This document shows positions 58,532-64,000 of a stretch of DNA of 64,000 bases, piece by piece. Made by a program: the position numbers and the translations under genes. The stretch lies in the NCBI GenBank assembly GCA_940671915.1, contig CALNVZ010003430.1:13905789-13969788 (forward strand). The letters run 5' to 3'. The notes below the pieces were generated by a model. The model had not been told where the DNA came from and searched no databases. It saw nothing but the letters and a program-made list of their open reading frames with translations. The DNA is from Paracentrotus lividus (lineage: Eukaryota > Echinodermata > Echinoidea > Camarodonta > Echinidae). How positions within the stretch are numbered: position 1 is the stretch's first letter; each line of letters starts with the position of its first letter.

Positions 58532-61500
58532 CTGTAAAGCGGGAAGATAGAAAGACATTGAATTTATAATATGTTAGCATAAAGAAAACAAAAAGAATAC
58601 AATAAGGAAATATCCAAGCTAATACTTCCAGATGTGTGCATTTCATTGGCTCAAAATGCAACATCTTACATTTTTTATGCAATCTACATTTTATGTACAT
58701 TTTTATGTACTGGTACCGTACATGTAGCATTATACTGAAGAAAAAAAAATGTAATAAATTGGAGGCAAAAGTATGTGCACTGCATGTACATCTACATCCA
58801 TGTACATGCCGAAAGGGTTTAACTCCTAGATTCATAAAACATACAGTTACCCCCTTCTGGTTCAAGTGCTTACAATCATATCTCATTACTATTCGGTTTT
58901 GGGGTTTTTTGGGGAAGAAGTATGTACATGTACATGTATGTAGGCCTACATGTACATGTATGCACTACTTTACCCAACAAATGAAATATTATATACCGGT
59001 AAATAGTGTACAATCTATCGCGCAATATACTGGATTATAGGTACGACAATGCGGCCTCGGAGAAACAAATCTTCACTCGGATAATTTAATATTTGGAGTT
59101 CATATAGTCCAGTAATATGGAGTTCATAATATGGAGTTCATAATATGGAGTTCATAATATGGTTCAAATATGGAGTTCATATGGAGTCCAGTAATATGGA
59201 GTTCATATAAGTCCAGTTCATATATCCAGTAATGTTCACTATTTATTATAGTAATAAGACCCCTATATCTTTGACCTTGCCTCATCTGGTTTTATCTTTG
59301 CCAAATTTTTGGTGCAAATTTAGCTATTGTGACGTATTTTGTTGCTCTGCGTATCCATTGTAAAGCTGTTGTGCGCAACATTTTACTGTTATTACGCGCT
59401 CGCGCAACAAGGCAATCGATAGAATCGATACTCTCCCCATTCATTTAACACGGGCTTTACCCTACAAAAACCGAAAATATAACTTTTTGAAGGTAGGTCA
59501 CGTGGTACTGATTTATCCAATGATGACGCATATTTTTCTACCACTATTTACTATAATTTAATATGGACTCATTTATCAGTTAATGACTTCACAGATACTT
59601 TTTAAAGGATTTTTGGCTACAAGTGTTGTACACTACAATGTACACACAATGTAGATAGAACAAATATGTAGTAATTTTGTCATCACAGAAAATAGTACTC
59701 AAAGGAAAGGTTATTAGCACAGTTTGAACCGAATGAATGACATCCTGTTGAAGATTGTCATCCTCCTCCTCAATACATTAAGATGATGCAGTGGGTGTCT
59801 GTTACCACGGTAATGCATCAGTCAGGTCGTAAACAGGTTCTCATTGCTTTTGGAAAGTAGAGAAGAAATAGTGTCATAAAGGAAAAGGCATAATGTGAAA
59901 CTGACCAAGCATGTGTGTTCATTCGCATACATGCAGCTGTACACGTAGGCCCTACATGTACGTCCCAGACAATCTGCAAGGCCCTACATGTACATTACCA
60001 TCATGTGTAATAATTTTTTAAGTTCAAAAGTGTGTCAGAACTATATTACAGGATTCACATCATGTTGCACATGCACTCTCAATATCTTAGGTGTCCATTT
60101 CACTCATATCAGATTTATATCTCTATAATCACACCATTTATTGTGTGAGACTTCCTTTTCCTTTTTTTCCCTCGTCTTATCTCGGATCAGTCTTTGCTGG
60201 ACACTGCGCCAATTGATCTAAAAAGAGGAAGTGCACAGATTTAAAATTCTGTTTTCAAAATTGTACATGTACAGTGTATAAGATATAAAATAATGCATCT
60301 TTTTAGACACAAAACTGCTTTAAAATTAAAAATGGAAGGGGGCACTCAATTCCAGGGCTAACCCATAATGACAAAATAAAACTTTCAAAGGCATTCATTA
60401 AAAGAAATCCTGGCCATGAGATGACCAAAATAACTTGACTGTTTTCAGGTTAAAGGTCAAGTTCAAAGACTTTATATAAATTTCAAGATTAATGAATTCA
60501 ATTAAAACTAAACAAGCAATGTATAGTTCTGAAGATATGAAGTTTATACCATGTATCAATTCGATTTTAAACCCTATTTTAAATGTAAGGACAATTTTTA
60601 GTTTTTAAGCACATTTGAAAATTATCATTACAATGTACATTCATTGTAGCTGTCAATAGAGTAATTAAAAGGATTGTACAGTTGTGTATGTGTCCACATG
60701 AGTTCAGAACATGTACAGGTTTATTACATTTTGGAATTTCAGGCTATCATTCAATGACATGTCATAAAATTAATACGAACTATCCTGTATTTGTTCAGTC
60801 ACCATCTCAATTTCAGGTTTTCACCTTCAAGCCAAGGTCCTGTAGGCTAAACTATTTGGCACAATTACAAAATAATTTTGATAATGAAGATATGGGTTAC
60901 TATGAGAATTACACATGACACTTGTAATGCTTTTACGACCACAAAAGGGCAGTGTGTACATGTACAATGTATGTATATTCTACACGTTTATGTAATCTGA
61001 TAAAATAGTTTTTGTAATGAACATAATCATGTTCAAGATACATATTGTTGTACCGTAGTACACGTACATGTACAAAAGACAGTGCACAAGGAGAGGCATG
61101 TACAATGTACATGTATGTAGATTACCAAAAACAAATGGAGACTTCTACGAGAAGGGGAATCCCCAAGAATATAGAGGAGGCCACCTGTCAAGCACCTTCC
61201 TGGTCCTCCTCATAACTCACATATTCCAGCAAGTCCACTGGGTGTTGCGTGACACCTTCAGAGGTTTGGGTCATTGCAAAATATGTGGAAAGTCAAGTTT
61301 CGTTGATAATGTTATTTTACCCTGGAAGGGAAGTAAATGACAAGACCTGATAAAAAAAAAATATGAATCAAATTATATGGGGGCTGCATCCACAAGGGCC
61401 TTGTGATTAATCACACTTAAAATTCAATTTCAATTTATTTTGATCATTCTGGATGTGTAGCCTACTGGGCAAAACACCTGTAATATCCATAGCCCATTTC

Positions 61501-62195
61501 AGGTGTGTTTTATTTCAGACTGTGAAGTCCTCAGGATGATCTTCTGTCTTTGAACAAGTAGGCAGAGAGTTAGATGCACACTTCGTACCAGTACTTTCAA
61601 CACATGTGCAATATCTAGCTGTCAAAAGTATAGGAACAACATGACCAAGACAGTATAGGCCTATAGAGTCAATCCTGATTCACACAGGTGATCAGTTAAT
61701 CCAGAAACACGTGTACATGTACATGTACTTGTACATGGGAACCGTGGCTTAGCTGTCAGTGCCCATCTCCCATAACATTGTCAGATCAAGACCTATACAC
61801 GATAGAAATTTCACTGAGAGTATTTCGCAAGTCACTCCTCACAAATGAATTTGGACTTTTATACAAGATGAAGACATTGTAATAATAATTTTAACCTCTC
61901 TTGAATCTCCCCAATCCCAACCCCCCCCCCCCCCCCCCGTCAAAATAGAAAAAAATATGGCAAACTTGTACATAAAATTTGTTCAACAGACACTCAAGAA
62001 TAGAGAGGTGAGCCAAACGTTGCTTTGACAGAGTTCATCTCCAGATTACATGTACCAAAACGCATTGGCAAAAAACCAAAGGGGGGGGGGCTCTGTTTAC
62101 ATGACAGAAAGAAGGGTAAACATAAAATTTCTCATAAGTTATTGCTGCACATGGTCATTAGATGAGTTTAGTCAAACTAATTCCTGGACAACTAT
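58532..62195. other. Presumed G-alpha intron or upstream region
   Basis: No further G-alpha exon was recognised. It contains TACATGTA-rich DNA, the 59092 minisatellite and a GC-richer patch at 61140-61340 of unknown nature. Confidence 0.45.
59092..59235. repeat. Short minisatellite, TAATATGGAGTTCA unit
   Basis: About eight imperfect copies of TAATATGGAGTTCA, some shortened to 'gtccagtaatatgg'. Confidence 0.88.
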
Positions 62196-62338
62196 GCAGT
62201 GGCGGATCCAGGCGGGGGCGCAGGGGACGCGTGCTCCCCTATAATTTGAAAACCACTCATTGACCGTACATGTACATGTTAAAATCCGAAAATTACTTCG
62301 GCGCACCCCCCATCGTGAAATCCTGGATCCGCCACTGC
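62196..62338. mobile_element. 143 bp MITE, GCAGTGGCGGATCCAGG ends
   Basis: Perfect 17 bp inverted ends GCAGTGGCGGATCCAGG, with G-runs just inside both. The core 'aaccactcattgaccgtaca' also occurs in the MITEs nested at about 25960 and 28400. No clear target duplication was found. The TIR style resembles hAT elements. Confidence 0.9.
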
Positions 62339-64000
62339 TACATTTTGTACGTGTACATGTACATGTACCTCCGCCACAAAATCTATAACCCTAACCCTAT
62401 TTCTGGGGGTACATTGTCCAGGGGGTTGCGTACTCGTAGTCATCATGATACACACTAGATTATCTTTAAGAGAGAGCTAAAATCTCTACGAGCTCCTGTG
62501 TATGTTTTACCTACGTATGTAGCAACACTGCATGTTCATTAGAACCAGAAACATTTTTAAAAAGTTGTTCCCTGAAAAAAAATGGCATAATTTTACACAA
62601 TGTGCATACATGTATGTACATGTACATGTACTAGCCCTGGGTGATTCAGCAAAGTCGTTGTAAAGTTGAATACAAATGACTTTACGAAAGACTGGAACAC
62701 GTTCTTGGATGCTGTTCTAGAATCTCAATCATTTACATGCAGCACACAAGCCGTTTGTAAAGGCGTTACTTTACGAACAACTTGGTGAAACCCCTGCCAC
62801 ATGAGCTCAAACCGAACAGCACACTGCCTTCCCCAAAAAATCATTTTCATAAAGGCATGATTTGTACAATTGTAATCATTTTAACATTTTTGCCTTACAA
62901 TGTACTTGATTCAATTGCACATCACCCCAAGGTAGGTACAATAAAATATGTAGTAGGCCTACGTTCAATCTGTTGGGTCTGGCCTTAAAAAGTCTTGTGA
63001 AAAGGAAGTGAGTGAAAACCCGTGTTTTAAGGCAAGCTCAAAGTTCACAACTCTTTTTAAAACCGTACTGCATTGCAAGTGTTTGTGTTATACAGTAAAT
63101 CAAACACGATAGAGATTCTAGATATCTCTATGCATAACCACTGGACTGAGAATCCCCACTATTTGTAAAGCATACAATTGTCTACAATTACACCCTCACA
63201 GTCAATGCTACTGTAACGGCTATTCAATGACAATTTGGGCTTTTCCACGTCATACATGTATGAGTGACTCAAACATACGTTCATAACCTTGGGCCGATAG
63301 TTGTGTGGGCATTGAAACAATTGAAAAATATTTAAACAAGATCTTCTCAAACAGTAACAATTTCAAACTGTTTAATACATACTATGCAGATAATCCCAAT
63401 TTTTTTAACTTTACATGTACGTGTAGTCAATCGAGTGTACGTACATGTACAGTCCAAGTACACCATTAGTATACAATACAATAATATTGATTTTAAACAT
63501 TTGAAACACAAGGGTTTACATTTACATATACCGTACTGTAGTCCCTCTAATAGGTTAATCAATTACGGTTGTATCTTGGTTGTACATTGTAATGTACATT
63601 AGCCATATGGCTAAAAACAGAGGCCAGGTAAAACACAGGCCAAGGATTTCTCCCTGAACTTTTTCTTTTTATTTGGTTTGTACAGTGTGCATACAAATTG
63701 TAGAGTTCACAAACCATGACCACACTCTGTAGAATTGTAGAGCTCTTTTCAAAGGTGTGCTATACAGTTGTCCAACAGAACTTGTAACTTGTTCATGGGC
63801 AATTCCATGCCAATGACAACGTACATGTATTCATCAAAAAATAAAAATGTCTCTCTCACGTTTATTCTGTGTCCTGTATCGCTCGTACCTAATGCAATGA
63901 ATGTTGATATGTAGAATAAAAGTCTTTCTATGTCAACAAATATTATTTTCATTTGAATCATTGATTTCTTCAGGATCTCAAACAATCATTAAATTTGTAT
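62339..64000. other. Gene-free right edge of the window
   Basis: AT-rich, with TACATGTA words near 62350, 62610, 63410 and 63440. It may still be intron of the G-alpha gene. Nothing else was seen. Confidence 0.4.

Noticed and set aside
60180-60235. Possible minus-strand exon (acceptor 'ctctttttag', frame INWRSVQQRLIRDK)
   Set aside because: It shows no similarity to G-alpha 12/13 and has no clear donor, so it is more likely repeat or chance.

Overview
This window is nuclear DNA from an animal. It has introns, GT-AG splice junctions, a ribosomal protein gene, a heterotrimeric G-protein alpha gene, a mitochondrial calcium uniporter subunit gene and a RING/B-box gene, set in AT-rich DNA full of short inverted-repeat transposons. 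Frequent TACATGTA and TAGGCCTA words, TRIM-like genes and abundant foldback elements suggest a marine invertebrate, probably an echinoderm such as a sea urchin. The species is an inference.

Genes, left to right: (1) a single-coding-exon TRIM-type RING/B-box/coiled-coil protein, + strand, 12792-13880. (2) SMDT1/EMRE, - strand, with two coding exons at 33487-33558 and 24935-25135, which join in phase across an 8.35 kb intron filled with mobile DNA. (3) RPS2 (40S protein uS5), + strand, five coding exons from 37739 to 40959. (4) The last two coding exons of a G-alpha 12/13 gene, - strand, 57077-58531; its 5' exons lie beyond the window or were not recognised. The four genes are functionally unrelated.

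Repeat landscape: 1-1257 is a ~145 bp satellite carrying nuclear-receptor-like direct repeats. 3084-4179 and 18618-19706 are two copies of one ~1.1 kb foldback element. 4209-12361 is a nested set of insertions: a TA-flanked mariner-like foldback holds a dead LINE, which holds a 5.25 kb element with minisatellite ends, which holds a further element with a 12-unit hairpin array. 14270-15985 is a 1.7 kb purine-only-like minisatellite. 20668-22289 contains two abutting elements whose insertion order can be read. 25170-29563 is a 4.4 kb inverted repeat in the SMDT1 intron, and 30487-32210 is another element in the same intron. 33781-34803 and 36639-37306 are further terminal-inverted-repeat elements. 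41.5-45.8 kb is a decayed field of pogo/Tigger-like ends. 45.8-57 kb is mostly featureless intergenic DNA.

The main result is architectural. Many otherwise different non-autonomous elements here carry a poly-G run just inside each terminus, always G on the strand reading inward. Several also carry a conserved GCGCGAAGCGC hairpin motif or minisatellite arms. I did not find a coherent new multi-gene system; the unusual signal lies in the mobile elements.
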